Made by a program: the position numbers and the translations under genes. Under the pieces are notes generated by a model. It did no database searches, was not told the DNA's origin, and worked only from the letters and a program-made list of their open reading frames with translations. From an uncultured Eubacteriales bacterium (GTDB taxonomy: Bacteria; Bacillota; Clostridia; Oscillospirales; Oscillospiraceae), in NCBI GenBank assembly GCA_934572535.1, contig CAKTLJ010000001.1, positions 62,001-126,000 of the forward strand: a stretch of DNA of 64,000 bases. Reading direction: 5' to 3'. Below are positions 24,919 to 33,378 of the stretch, in pieces (positions within the stretch are counted from its first letter, which is position 1; each line of letters opens with the position of its first letter).

Positions 24919-25338
24919 TTATATCGCGGCCGCTGTCTCGACCCGGGTCAGAGCCTTATAAAAGTCCGGGAAGTCCCTGTTCAGGCGGATGATCTTGCCC
25001 GTCGCGTCCAGGAAGCAGTGCTCCGAAGTCCCGGAAAAGACGGGCGTCCCGTCCTGCTTCTCCATCTCATAGCCCAGCACCAGGCGCACGCCGGTGCATC
25101 GCAGCAGGGTGACCCGGATGACGATCTCATCGGCAAAGGTGGTGGTGTTCTGATACTTGACCTCCAGGGAGGTCACGGGAGAAACCGCGCCCATCTCCTC
25201 CAGCTTTTCCAGGGGCCAGCCGAGCTGCGCCAGATAGTTGGTTCGGGCCTCCTCCATCCAGCGGATGTAGTTGGAGTGATGGGTGATGCCCATACGGTCG
25301 GTTTCGTAGTATTGGACTTTGTGGGTGTATGGCTTCAT
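24919..25338 (-). CDS. 4-Hydroxybenzoyl-CoA thioesterase-like (YbgC/FadM) acyl-CoA thioesterase
   Basis: 139 residues, single hotdog domain. YYETDRMGITHHSNYIRWMEEAR at about 9-31 carries the catalytic Asp of the YbgC/4HBT family (YxDTDxxGxxHHxNY). It hydrolyses short acyl-CoA or acyl-ACP. The ATG at 25338 is chosen since AGGAG lies 8 bases before it and the family sequence begins there. The TetR gene follows after 12 bases. Confidence 0.88.
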   Translation of the reverse strand: MKPYTHKVQYYETDRMGITHHSNYIRWMEEARTNYLAQLGWPLEKLEEMGAVSPVTSLEVKYQNTTTFADEIVIRVTLLRCTGVRLVLGYEMEKQDGTPVFSGTSEHCFLDATGKIIRLNRDFPDFYKALTRVETAAAI

Positions 25339-25466
25339 GGGGATTCTCCTTTGCCTGGGCTTGGTTTTCTGATTATCATACCATATTTGCCCCATTTTCT
25401 CAAGGAAGATCCCCCATCTTTTTCTAAGCACGAAGGGATGCGCGCGCAAAGCTTGACGGAACCGGT

Positions 25467-26069
25467 ATGGCAGGTATAAAAAGAATATTCAACACCCTGA
25501 TCGAACTGGCGGCGGCCGCCGTTTTTATCCTTCCGCTTTGGTGCGTGTACAATAAGCTCTATTTTCGCAGCTGGAAGCGAACCGGCGTCTATCTGATTTT
25601 CGGGTTTTATCTGACCGCCGTTTTGGCGTTGGTGGGGTTTCCGAGTATCACGCTGCTGAACCTTGACCCCAGGGTGAATCTCATCCCCTTTGTTTACATG
25701 CTCCCGGATCTTGGCAATGCGTGTCTCAATCTACTTCTCTTTGTTCCGTTGGGCCTCTTTTTGCCGACGCTGTGGAAGGAATTCAGAAGCATGAAGCAGA
25801 GCCTCATCGCGGGATTGGCAACGACCGCTTTCATTGAGCTCTCACAGCTTTTCACCGGCAGAGCCACGGATATCGACGATATGATCACGAACTGCGTCGG
25901 CACGGTGATCGGATATTGGATCGCCCGCTGGGTGACAAGCCGCTTTACCAAGCGCGTCCTGCCGGATCCTCCCATTCGTGACTTTTATCTGATCTGCGGT
26001 TCGGTCGGACTGATCATGTTTGTCGTTCAGCCGTTCGTGTCCTCCCTGCTCTGGGCGTTGATCCTGTGA
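25467..26069 (+). CDS. VanZ-family membrane protein
   Basis: 200 residues with five to six membrane helices and the VanZ core: NLIPFVYMLPDLGNACLNLL, FVPLGLFLPTL and the acidic motif ELSQLFTGRATDIDDMITN. VanZ proteins give low-level teicoplanin resistance in enterococci, while most relatives have no known role. Base composition is less GC-rich than the neighbours. A strong terminator follows. Confidence 0.85.
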   Translation: MAGIKRIFNTLIELAAAAVFILPLWCVYNKLYFRSWKRTGVYLIFGFYLTAVLALVGFPSITLLNLDPRVNLIPFVYMLPDLGNACLNLLLFVPLGLFLPTLWKEFRSMKQSLIAGLATTAFIELSQLFTGRATDIDDMITNCVGTVIGYWIARWVTSRFTKRVLPDPPIRDFYLICGSVGLIMFVVQPFVSSLLWALIL

Positions 26070-26103
26070 TCTCAGGGTAAAGCAAGGCGTTATAGACTGT
26101 TAT

Positions 26104-26142
26104 TCCCCCGGCTTTGTGTTGCGCAAGGCCGGGGGATTTTTT
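26104..26142 (+). terminator. Rho-independent terminator of the vanZ-like gene
   Basis: CCCCCGGC stem with TTTG/CAAG extension, closed by a short loop, followed by TTTTTT. Confidence 0.92.
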
Positions 26143-26276
26143 GCAGGAGCCTGCAAGGCGCTCACTCTTCCCAAAAGTCGATCTCAAACGGAAAGTCCAG
26201 AAGTTCTTCCTCCTCGCCCCGCTTCCCGTAGTTTTGCCCGCCGGAGGGGCCTACGCTGACGAAGAAGGGAATTTGG

Positions 26277-26295
26277 AAAGGTGTACCTTTTGATA
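26277..26295. promoter_or_regulatory. Upstream copy of a palindromic operator-like site
   Basis: AAAGGTGTACCTTTTGATA, itself palindromic around GGTGTACC, is the exact reverse complement of 26408-26426. It lies about 85 bases upstream of the -35 of the SLH-protein promoter. Confidence 0.55.
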
Positions 26296-26360
26296 AGGGA
26301 AAGGGTTTGGGGAAACTGCTGTATTTTGCGCGGGAATTTTCGAAAATTTTGACAAAGCTA

Positions 26361-26389
26361 TTGCTTTGCAAAGGGTTACAAGCTATACT
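26361..26389 (+). promoter_or_regulatory. Sigma-A promoter of the SLH surface protein
   Basis: TTGCTT, 17-base spacer, TATACT; predicted start near 26396, giving a 127-base leader before the ATG at 26523. A TTGACA at 26349 has no matching -10. Confidence 0.6.
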
Positions 26390-26406
26390 ATAAGAGAAAT
26401 AAGTAG

Positions 26407-26432
26407 CTATCAAAAGGTACACCTTTTGATAG
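26407..26432. promoter_or_regulatory. 26-bp palindrome at the transcription start of the SLH gene
   Basis: CTATCAAAAGG, TACA, CCTTTTGATAG: an 11-bp perfect inverted repeat about 10 bases after the predicted start site. Its position suits a repressor operator; as RNA it would form a 5' hairpin that could also protect the message. Confidence 0.6.
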
Positions 26433-26522
26433 CGCGGGAGGTGCGGCCTATTCCAAAGGAAGAGGATTTTTAAGGATTCGTTTAAACTGGAAGAAAATTT
26501 GATAAGAGGAGGAGAAACTATC

Positions 26523-29500
26523 ATGAAGAAACGAATCTTAGCCGTGGTCATGACCCTGGCCATGTGCCTGTCGCTCCTGCCTATGAGTGCGTTGGCGGCG
26601 GGGACGGGGACCTTTGCGAGTCCGTATACAGCGGAAAGCTTTACGGAACTTGAGAAAACAAAAGGAACTGCCAATGCTTCTAATAATGGAAAGACCGTTG
26701 CACATGCAGCATGGACCGATACTGGTAAAAACCTTTATATTGCCGTTGCGGGCACAAATAAAGGAGGAAACCAATCTATTACAAAGATTTGTGACAAAGA
26801 CGGAAGTGAGATCGGAAGCCTTGCAACCTCCCAAGCGAATGCTACGCTTACCGTTAATCTAGCAGATAACACTGGATGCTTAAATGAGGTAATTCCTAGC
26901 TCTGTTTCACTAAGCGGAAATCAGTCGGAAACGGATACATGGTACATTATCAAGCTTACCAATGATGAATTGCGCTCGGTCCTTACAACAGGTGATGGTG
27001 ACACAGAAAATTACATTATCAATATTCATGCAAACGCGGGAGGATATGACTTACCTACCATTAAGGTGCCCGCTGATTTCATCAATGAGGCATTGCCCCA
27101 GGTCAGCGTGAGCAAGTCTCTGACCGGTGTTACCCGTAATGAGCAAACAGTGCAGGTTGCCGAAGGGATGACCCTCCAAGTCGGCGATGTGCTTACCTGG
27201 ACCATCACGGTAAGCAACAGCGGGAATGCAGATGCCATTGATTTGAAGTTGGAAGACTTCTTGTCCTATGGTAGTGAAGAGACTCCTGGGGAGCCGTTAA
27301 CAGGGAAGCAGATTGCTATAAAAAATGCTAACAACGCTGATGTTAATGTGAACGATACGTTTACGGTCGCAAAACAAACAGGCGATGCCCCCACAACGGT
27401 AACGTTCACTGCGACTTATACGGTTCTGGAAAGCGATGCCAACCAGACCTTGTTTAACACAGCCAAGGTTGGCGGCGCAGAAGCCAATGACGGCGGGCAT
27501 CAGGTTGGCCCGACTACAGACCCCGGCCCCGGACCTGAACCTGGCCCCGGACCCGAACCTGGCCCCGAACCTGAACCCGACACCGTGACTGCCACGATTC
27601 AGGTCAAAAAGCAGTTGCCGGGCTGGAAAGATGGCGACGTGTTCACCTTTAAGCTGGAGGCTCAAAATAATGCGCCGATGCCTGCGGGTGAGTCTTCTGA
27701 CAAGCTCATCATCGGAAAGCCTACCTCTGAAAGCACCACTCAGGATGTTAACACCGGCGCATTTGGCCCGATCACCTATCCAGTGCCTTCCGGGGATACT
27801 GAGACTTACACTTACACCGTCAGCGAAGTAGTTCCCTCTGGTGATAACAGAATCGATTACGACACTACCCAGTGGACCGTGACCGTTACTGTCAATGCTG
27901 ATAAGACTACTACGGTAGAGTATGTGAAGGTTGGGGATTATACCGTCGTAAGCACTGACATAGGCAATAACCAGCCTGAAATCATCCCGTCTGCCGCTAT
28001 CGCGACTTTCTGGAATTACTATAAGCCTGTCACCAAGACGGTGACGAAGGTCGGCGGTCAGAAAGTGACGGGGGGAATCATTCCTCTGGCAAAGGTCGGC
28101 GAGACCATTGAATGGACGATCACCGTTACGAACACTACCAACGAAACACTGCAAAACATCACCCTTACCGATACTCTGACTGGCGGCAGCGGGACTGTCA
28201 CATTGACGCTTCCTGAGGGTGTGACCAAGAATGATGATAACACCTACACCATCGCTTCCTTGGCCTCTGGTGAAAGTATCGTCATTACCGCATCTTATGT
28301 TGTGCAGCCTACCGATGTCGGCAAGACATTAACCAACCTTGTGGAGGTTAAGAAGGATACAGACACTACTGGCCCGACAGACACTGCACCCGGCGTGAAC
28401 GTTGTGGACTTCACCAAGACGATCGTTACGAATGATCGCGTCGGTGAAATTCCCGACGCGGCAAAAAATCTTCCCAATGTTACCTATCCTGGAGCTAACG
28501 CAACGATCACCCTGAGGTCCGGCGAGACAGTGACCTTGCTGTACGCCATTGCTGTTACCGGCACTAAGGACCAGACTTATACCGTCACCGATCAGGGGAC
28601 TACTTTCGTTGCATCTGAGGGTGCAGGCACTGTGACCGATAACAATGATGGCACCTATACCGTGGCGATTCCTGCTAATGATTCTGATGGGGATACCGTG
28701 GGCGCCGTGACGCTCTATGTCACCAGGACCTTCGGATATAACGATATCGTTAATAATCTCCTGACCAATACGGCGACCCTTGCCTATGGAGAGAACAAAA
28801 CCGAGGCCAAGGCAACCATCCCCGCTGAGAAGCGGAGCTCCAGCAGCGGTGGTTCCTCCAAGCCCGTGCTGAACAAGAAGGACCACTACGCCTACATCGT
28901 CGGGTATCCCGACGGGACGGTGCAGCCGCAGGGGAACATCACCCGCGCTGAGGTGGCCACCATCTTCTTCCGGATGCTGACCGACCAGAGCCGCAACGAG
29001 TTCTGGAAGCAGACCAACAGCTACAGCGACGTGAACGCGGGCGACTGGTTCAACAACGCCATCTCCACCCTGGCCAACGCGGGCGTTCTGAGCGGCTACC
29101 CCGACGGGACCTTCCGGCCTAACGCGCCCATCACCCGCGCTGAGTTCACCAAGATCGCGGCCAGCTTCTTCGAGAAGCTGAGCTTCACCATCAACAACCC
29201 CTTCAACGACGTGAAGGACGACGACTGGTTCTACAAGTTCGTCATGGCGGCCTATGAAGGCGGGCTGATCAACGGCTACCCCGAGGGAGACTTCCGGCCC
29301 AACGCCAACATCTCCCGCGCCGAGTCTGTGACCATCGTCAACCGGACCCTGGAACGCGCGCCCAGCGCCGACCACTTCCTGAAGGACATGCTCGTCTGGC
29401 CCGACAACGACAAGAGCGCCTGGTACTACGAGGCCATCCAGGAGGCCACCAACTCTCACGAGTATGAGATGAAGGGCTCCGGCGACAAGAAGTACGAGAA

Positions 29501-29594
29501 CTGGACCAAGATCCTGAAGACCCGCGATTGGGCGGCCTTCGAGAAGGAGTGGTCCGACGCCAACTCCGCCACCGGCGGAAACGTGGGCAAGTAA
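26523..29594 (+). CDS. Surface protein with DUF11-type repeats, pilin-like domain and three SLH domains
   Basis: 1023 residues. Signal peptide 1-26 (ending ALAAG). Then a unique N-terminal region, a DUF11-type repeat (about 190-315; VSKSLTGVTRNEQTVQVAEG), a Pro-Gly-Glu linker near 340, a streptococcal-pilin-like isopeptide domain (about 358-500; TATIQVKKQLPG), two more DUF11-type repeats (about 503-760), and three SLH domains (about 785-960) that anchor it to wall polymer. Bases 26600-28830 are clearly less GC-rich than 28831-29594, which encodes the SLH part, so the gene looks like a mosaic. Two palindromic sites bracket its promoter. Confidence 0.88.
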   Translation: MKKRILAVVMTLAMCLSLLPMSALAAGTGTFASPYTAESFTELEKTKGTANASNNGKTVAHAAWTDTGKNLYIAVAGTNKGGNQSITKICDKDGSEIGSLATSQANATLTVNLADNTGCLNEVIPSSVSLSGNQSETDTWYIIKLTNDELRSVLTTGDGDTENYIINIHANAGGYDLPTIKVPADFINEALPQVSVSKSLTGVTRNEQTVQVAEGMTLQVGDVLTWTITVSNSGNADAIDLKLEDFLSYGSEETPGEPLTGKQIAIKNANNADVNVNDTFTVAKQTGDAPTTVTFTATYTVLESDANQTLFNTAKVGGAEANDGGHQVGPTTDPGPGPEPGPGPEPGPEPEPDTVTATIQVKKQLPGWKDGDVFTFKLEAQNNAPMPAGESSDKLIIGKPTSESTTQDVNTGAFGPITYPVPSGDTETYTYTVSEVVPSGDNRIDYDTTQWTVTVTVNADKTTTVEYVKVGDYTVVSTDIGNNQPEIIPSAAIATFWNYYKPVTKTVTKVGGQKVTGGIIPLAKVGETIEWTITVTNTTNETLQNITLTDTLTGGSGTVTLTLPEGVTKNDDNTYTIASLASGESIVITASYVVQPTDVGKTLTNLVEVKKDTDTTGPTDTAPGVNVVDFTKTIVTNDRVGEIPDAAKNLPNVTYPGANATITLRSGETVTLLYAIAVTGTKDQTYTVTDQGTTFVASEGAGTVTDNNDGTYTVAIPANDSDGDTVGAVTLYVTRTFGYNDIVNNLLTNTATLAYGENKTEAKATIPAEKRSSSSGGSSKPVLNKKDHYAYIVGYPDGTVQPQGNITRAEVATIFFRMLTDQSRNEFWKQTNSYSDVNAGDWFNNAISTLANAGVLSGYPDGTFRPNAPITRAEFTKIAASFFEKLSFTINNPFNDVKDDDWFYKFVMAAYEGGLINGYPEGDFRPNANISRAESVTIVNRTLERAPSADHFLKDMLVWPDNDKSAWYYEAIQEATNSHEYEMKGSGDKKYENWTKILKTRDWAAFEKEWSDANSATGGNVGK

Positions 29595-29611
29595 TCTGAA
29601 TCCTGCGCAAA

Positions 29612-29642
29612 AAGAAGGAGGCCTCGGCCTCCTTCTTCCTTT
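29612..29642 (+). terminator. Terminator of the SLH surface protein
   Basis: AAGAAGGAGGC, CTCG, GCCTCCTTCTT stem, followed by CCTTTTC. Confidence 0.8.
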
Positions 29643-29652
29643 TCAGGGCGCA

Positions 29653-29694
29653 AAAAAAAGCAGCGTTTGACGAAATTCAAACGCTGCTTTTTCG
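29653..29694. terminator. Bidirectional terminator before the dehydrogenase 3' end
   Basis: AAAAAGCAGCGTTTGA, 6-base loop and complement ending in TTTTT; A and T tracts on both sides suit both strands. Confidence 0.88.
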
Positions 29695-29699
29695 TATCG

Positions 29700-30656
29700 T
29701 TACAGCTTACACACGTTCTCGGGCTGACCGGCCAGATAGGCGTCCAAGTTTTGGAAGACGATCTCCGCACGGCGGAGCATACTCTCGTCCGTGAGGAAGG
29801 CTACGTGGGGCGCCAGGACGGTGTTCCTGGCGGTCACCAGGGGGTAATCCTCGGGGATGGGCGGCTCCATGTCGAAGACGTCCACGCCCGCGGCAGCGAT
29901 CCGCTCCTCGTTGAGCGCCCGGGCCAGGGCGGCGTTGTCCACGATGGCGCCCCGGGCGGTGTTCAGCAGGATGGCGGTGGGCTTCATCCGAGCGATCAGC
30001 GCCTCGGAGATCAGGCCCTTCGTCTCCGCGTTGTTGGGGGTGTGGACGGAAACGATGTCGCTGCGCTCCATCAGCGCCTCCAGGGAGACGTATTCCACAC
30101 CCATGGCCTCCACCTCGGGGCGGACCGTGCGGGAGTAGGCAATGACCTTGGCCCCGAAGGCCTGGAACAGCCGCGCGGTCATCGTGCCGATGGCTCCGGT
30201 GCCCACGATGCCCACGGTCTTGCCGCCGATCTCGCGGCCCCGCAGGCCCGCGCTGGTGCCGCCGGTGCGGGTGACCTGGTCGCAGGTGGGCAGGAAGCGC
30301 AGGCAGGCAACGGCCAGGCCCAGGGCCAGCTCCGCCACGCACTGGGTAGAGTACCCGGCGGCGTTGCAGACCATGACGTTCTTCGCCTTGCAGGCGTCCA
30401 GACCCACGTGGTCGATGCCGGTGAAGGCCACGTTCAGCAGCTTGAGCCTGGGGGCGGCCTCCACCACGGCGGCGGGATAGGGGGTGTTGGCGATGATGGC
30501 GATCTCACTGTCCCCGGTGCGGGCAATGAGCTCATCAGGGTCGGCGGTCTTCGCGTCGTATGCGGTGAAGGTGTGGCCCGCGGCCTCCAGCTTGGCCTGG
30601 TACGCGGCCAGGACAGAGTCGGGAATGCCGAGAGGCTCCAGCAGGGTGATTTTCAT
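29700..30656 (-). CDS. D-isomer-specific 2-hydroxyacid dehydrogenase
   Basis: 318 residues. The NAD-binding motif is GIVGTGAIGTMTARLFQAFG at about 145-165. The catalytic Arg (NTARGAIVD), Glu (DVFDMEPP) and His (APHVAFLT) are in place. The family reduces 2-keto acids such as hydroxypyruvate, glyoxylate or 3-phosphoglycerate-derived ketoacids; the exact one is open. It lies 14 bases after ybaB on the same strand and so may be read from the dnaX-ybaB transcript. Confidence 0.92.
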   Translation of the reverse strand: MKITLLEPLGIPDSVLAAYQAKLEAAGHTFTAYDAKTADPDELIARTGDSEIAIIANTPYPAAVVEAAPRLKLLNVAFTGIDHVGLDACKAKNVMVCNAAGYSTQCVAELALGLAVACLRFLPTCDQVTRTGGTSAGLRGREIGGKTVGIVGTGAIGTMTARLFQAFGAKVIAYSRTVRPEVEAMGVEYVSLEALMERSDIVSVHTPNNAETKGLISEALIARMKPTAILLNTARGAIVDNAALARALNEERIAAAGVDVFDMEPPIPEDYPLVTARNTVLAPHVAFLTDESMLRRAEIVFQNLDAYLAGQPENVCKL

Positions 30657-30670
30657 AGCGATCGCCTCCG

Positions 30671-31039
30671 TTAAAACGGCAGATTCATGCCGCCGGTGAT
30701 CTTGGTCATGCTGCTGCTCATGTCGTCCATGGCCGCACGGACGGCCTCGTTGACCGCAGCGATGACCATGTCCTGGAGCATCTCCACGTCCTCGGGGTCC
30801 ACGGCCTCGGGGTCGATGGTCAGGGCCTTCAGGGTGTGCTTGCCGTCTACGGTGGCGGAGACCACGCCGCCGCCAGCGGTGGCGGTGTATTCCTTCTCCT
30901 GGAGCTCCGCCTGGGTCTTCTCCATGTCAGCCTGCATCTTCTGGGCCTGCTTGATCATGTCCATGTTCAGGCCGGGCATACCCATGCCGCCTTTGCCGCC
31001 CTTTCTGCTCATAGGGGGGCGTCCATATCCTTTTGCCAT
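30671..31039 (-). CDS. ybaB: YbaB/EbfC nucleoid-associated protein
   Basis: 122 residues. The N-terminus is Gly/Lys-rich; the core MDMIKQAQKMQADMEKTQAE and the LTIDPEAVDPEDVEMLQDM segment are the YbaB family hallmark. YbaB is a dimeric DNA-binding protein encoded beside dnaX and recR in most bacteria; here it follows dnaX by 32 bases. No recR is seen after it; a dehydrogenase gene takes that place. Confidence 0.95.
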   Translation of the reverse strand: MAKGYGRPPMSRKGGKGGMGMPGLNMDMIKQAQKMQADMEKTQAELQEKEYTATAGGGVVSATVDGKHTLKALTIDPEAVDPEDVEMLQDMVIAAVNEAVRAAMDDMSSSMTKITGGMNLPF

Positions 31040-31071
31040 AAGAAATTCTCCTTTGTCATAAAGTCTTCGAT

Positions 31072-32766
31072 TTATTTCACTGTAAAGTTGCCAAACTGTC
31101 GGCCCAGGGCCAGCAGATCATGGAACTTGTCGTCCTCGGGCTGGGGCGCGGCCGCAGGCTGCTGGGGCGGCTCCGGCTGCCCGACCTTGAACCGCACTTG
31201 ATGGGCCCGGCCGGTGTAGGCCTCGGCGGCCTGTTCCAGCAGAGCGACGGTATCCGGCTTGTTCAAAACGCCCTTGGTCAGTTCCGAATCCGCCCAAAGG
31301 GTCAGGTGGTGCTCCTCAAATACGCCGGTGACCGCGCCGGGCTTGCGCAGGAAGGACTGCACCATGGGCGGGACGTCCCGCAGGCTTTTCAGAAATCCGT
31401 TCCAGTCTCCCCCGCCCGCCGTGGTCGGCTGAGGGGGCGCAGGCTCCGGCTTTTTGACCGGGGCAGGCTGCGGAGGCACGGAGGGCTGGGGGACCGGCTC
31501 CGGCACAGGCTCCTCCCAAGGCGGCAGGTCGTCGTCCATGGGCGGGGCTGCGGGGGGCTCCTCTTTCGGCTTTTCCTGGACTTCCTCCTGGGGAAGAGGC
31601 TGGGGCGCGGCGGGCCGAATGCCCTGGGAGAGCTGCTCCTCCAGGCGGCTGATGCGGGCTATGAGGCCCTCGGGATTCTCCGCCAGCCGCCGGTCGCAGA
31701 GTCGGATGAGGCAAAGCTCCGCGTCCAGGCGACGGCTGCTGCTGCGGTAGAGGTCCGCCTGGGCCGTTTGTAGAATGGTCATCATCTGCACCAGTTCTCC
31801 GGCGGAGAACTGGCTGCTCAACTGACGGAGGACTCCCTCCTCGTACCCGCCGGTGAGCAGGCCCTGGCCGCCCTCGGGGGCGGTCTTTCGGATGAGCAGG
31901 TCCCGGACCAGCGTGGACAGTTCGCCGAGAAAGGCTCCCATGTCCTTGCCGTCCCGGTAGAGGCCGTCCAGCGCTTCCAGCGCACCGGCGGTGTCCTCCC
32001 GGCCCACGCAGTCCAAGACCCGGGCAGTCAGGCGGCTCCCGGCCAGGCCCAGAACGTCCAGAACGACCGCTTCGGTGAGCTCACCGTCCGTGCCGCTGCA
32101 CTGATCCAGCAGGGAAAGGGCGTCCCGCAGGCCGCCGTCCGCCAGCCGGGCCAGAAGGTCTGCGGCGGGGCCAGCGAGGCGAATGCCCTCCTGCTCCGCC
32201 ACGCGGCCCAGGTGCTCGGCAATGGCTCTGGGCGTGATGCGCTTGAAGGCGAACTGCTGGCAGCGAGACTTGATGGTTGCGGGGACCTTATGCAGCTCGG
32301 TGGTGGCCAGAATGAACATCAGGTGGGCGGGCGGCTCCTCCAAGATCTTCAGCAGCGCATTGAAGGCCGGGGTGGAGAGCATGTGGACCTCATCCACGAT
32401 GTAAACGCGCTTGCGGACCGCCGCGGGGGTGTAGATCGCCTCGTCCCGCAGGGCGCGGATCTGATCCACGCCGTTGTTGGAGGCGGCGTCCAGCTCCAGC
32501 ACGTCCAGGATCGCGCCGCTCTCGATCCCCAGGCAGGCGGGACAGCGGTTGCAGGGGTTGCCGTCCACGGGGGCCTCGCAGTTCACCGCCCGGGCCAGGA
32601 TCTTGGCGCAGGTGGTCTTGCCCGTTCCCCGGGTCCCGGTGAAGAGATAGGCATGGGACAGGCGGCCGGTGGCCACCTGACGCTTCAGCGTCTCTGTGAT
32701 ATGGGCCTGCCCCACCACATCGTCGAAGGTGCGGGGCCGCCATTTGCGGTAAAGAGCCTGATACAA
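31072..32766 (-). CDS. dnaX: DNA polymerase III subunit gamma/tau
   Basis: 564 residues. Residues 1-220 are the AAA+ clamp-loader ATPase: Walker A GTRGTGKT at 44-51, zinc cysteines 63, 72, 75 and 78, Walker B DEVHML and SRC (sensor-1/SRC arginine finger) in IKSRCQQFAF. Residues 221-360 form the oligomerisation domain. A Pro/Glu-rich linker (about 385-455) leads to a tau-like C-terminal domain. It loads the sliding clamp and links polymerases. The gene lies directly downstream of the SRP RNA on the same strand, as in Bacillus. Confidence 0.97.
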   Translation of the reverse strand: MYQALYRKWRPRTFDDVVGQAHITETLKRQVATGRLSHAYLFTGTRGTGKTTCAKILARAVNCEAPVDGNPCNRCPACLGIESGAILDVLELDAASNNGVDQIRALRDEAIYTPAAVRKRVYIVDEVHMLSTPAFNALLKILEEPPAHLMFILATTELHKVPATIKSRCQQFAFKRITPRAIAEHLGRVAEQEGIRLAGPAADLLARLADGGLRDALSLLDQCSGTDGELTEAVVLDVLGLAGSRLTARVLDCVGREDTAGALEALDGLYRDGKDMGAFLGELSTLVRDLLIRKTAPEGGQGLLTGGYEEGVLRQLSSQFSAGELVQMMTILQTAQADLYRSSSRRLDAELCLIRLCDRRLAENPEGLIARISRLEEQLSQGIRPAAPQPLPQEEVQEKPKEEPPAAPPMDDDLPPWEEPVPEPVPQPSVPPQPAPVKKPEPAPPQPTTAGGGDWNGFLKSLRDVPPMVQSFLRKPGAVTGVFEEHHLTLWADSELTKGVLNKPDTVALLEQAAEAYTGRAHQVRFKVGQPEPPQQPAAAPQPEDDKFHDLLALGRQFGNFTVK

Positions 32767-32789
32767 CTGCCTTCCTCCTTATTTTACAA

Positions 32790-32827
32790 CAAAACGAGCC
32801 TGCCTGATCCATTCGGCATCCGGCAGG
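32790..32827 (-). terminator. Terminator of the SRP RNA
   Basis: A GCC-rich 10-bp stem with one mismatch (CCTGCCGGAT / ATCAGGCAGG on the minus strand) followed by a T-rich CTCGTTTTGTTG, between the SRP RNA and dnaX. Confidence 0.7.
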
Positions 32828-32828
32828 A

Positions 32829-33118
32829 CCGCACACCGGCCTTTGAAGAACCTCTTATCCCTGTCTCACCGCCAGCCAGCTCAAAACCGGCATACCTGCG
32901 GCACACACAGCGTTCTGCTTAGTGCTGCTCGGTTCCCCGCCTGACACGGTTCACAGTGCTGCGTTGCGCAGGACCGATTTATCATCACCACTTAACGGCA
33001 ACTAACAAAACAAGAGGCCTCCGGGGGTCCGGGATTCATCCCTGCTACAGCGGATTGCAGGTATAGGGCACCGCTATCTCCCCGACTAGTGCGGCCATGC
33101 CCGACACCGACACGGCAT
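32829..33118 (-). ncRNA. ffs: Signal recognition particle RNA, large Firmicute type (scRNA)
   Basis: On the minus strand the sequence has the conserved large SRP RNA parts: the Alu region (CGGGGAGATAGCGGTGCCC, then CCTGCAATCCGCTGTAGCAG), GGTCCTGCGCAACGCAGC, and the S-domain tip CCGTGTCAGGCGGGGAACCG followed by AGCAGCACTAAGC. Bacillus subtilis scRNA aligns over most of this, and the gene is likewise just upstream of dnaX. It is the RNA core that binds Ffh to target membrane proteins. The ends are placed to within about 10 bases, from the promoter and terminator. Confidence 0.93.
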
Positions 33119-33137
33119 CCGGCAGACTCTGCAAGGT

Positions 33138-33166
33138 ATCATACACTATTTTTTCAAAATAATCAA
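33138..33166 (-). promoter_or_regulatory. SRP RNA promoter
   Basis: On the minus strand TTGATT, 17-base spacer, TATGAT. The -35 lies inside the left arm of a perfect palindrome (33150-33201). Confidence 0.7.
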
Positions 33167-33201
33167 GAATCTCGCCGCAGATTCTTGATTATTTTGAAAA
33201 A
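33150..33201. repeat. Perfect 23-bp inverted repeat in the SRP RNA promoter region
   Basis: Left arm 33150-33172, right arm 33179-33201, loop CGCCGC; the arms start with TTTTTCAAAATAATCAAG and match without error. It is AT-rich within GC-rich DNA and has T/A tracts at its ends like a bidirectional terminator, yet no gene ends here on either strand. Confidence 0.85.
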
Positions 33202-33378
33202 GTCTTCCTCATAGACTGAACAGGAGCCTCACGCGCGCCCGCCTCAAAAATCCCGTCTTCCGCTTGCTATGCGCCGGGCTTTGTGCTATACTGCCCACTT
33301 GTGAGTCTTTCTTTTTGCAGATCTCCGGGTATGGGTCCACCATATCCGGTATTTTTCTCTCAACACGGAGGGATCGAC

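Noticed and set aside
26162-26674. Minus-strand frame across the SLH promoter
   Set aside because: It crosses the promoter, both palindromes and the signal peptide codons of the SLH gene. Only its last ~38 codons look protein-like, and these are listed as a possible remnant.
33202-33378. yybP-ykoY manganese riboswitch upstream of mntP
   Set aside because: I find no matching conserved loops in this stretch.
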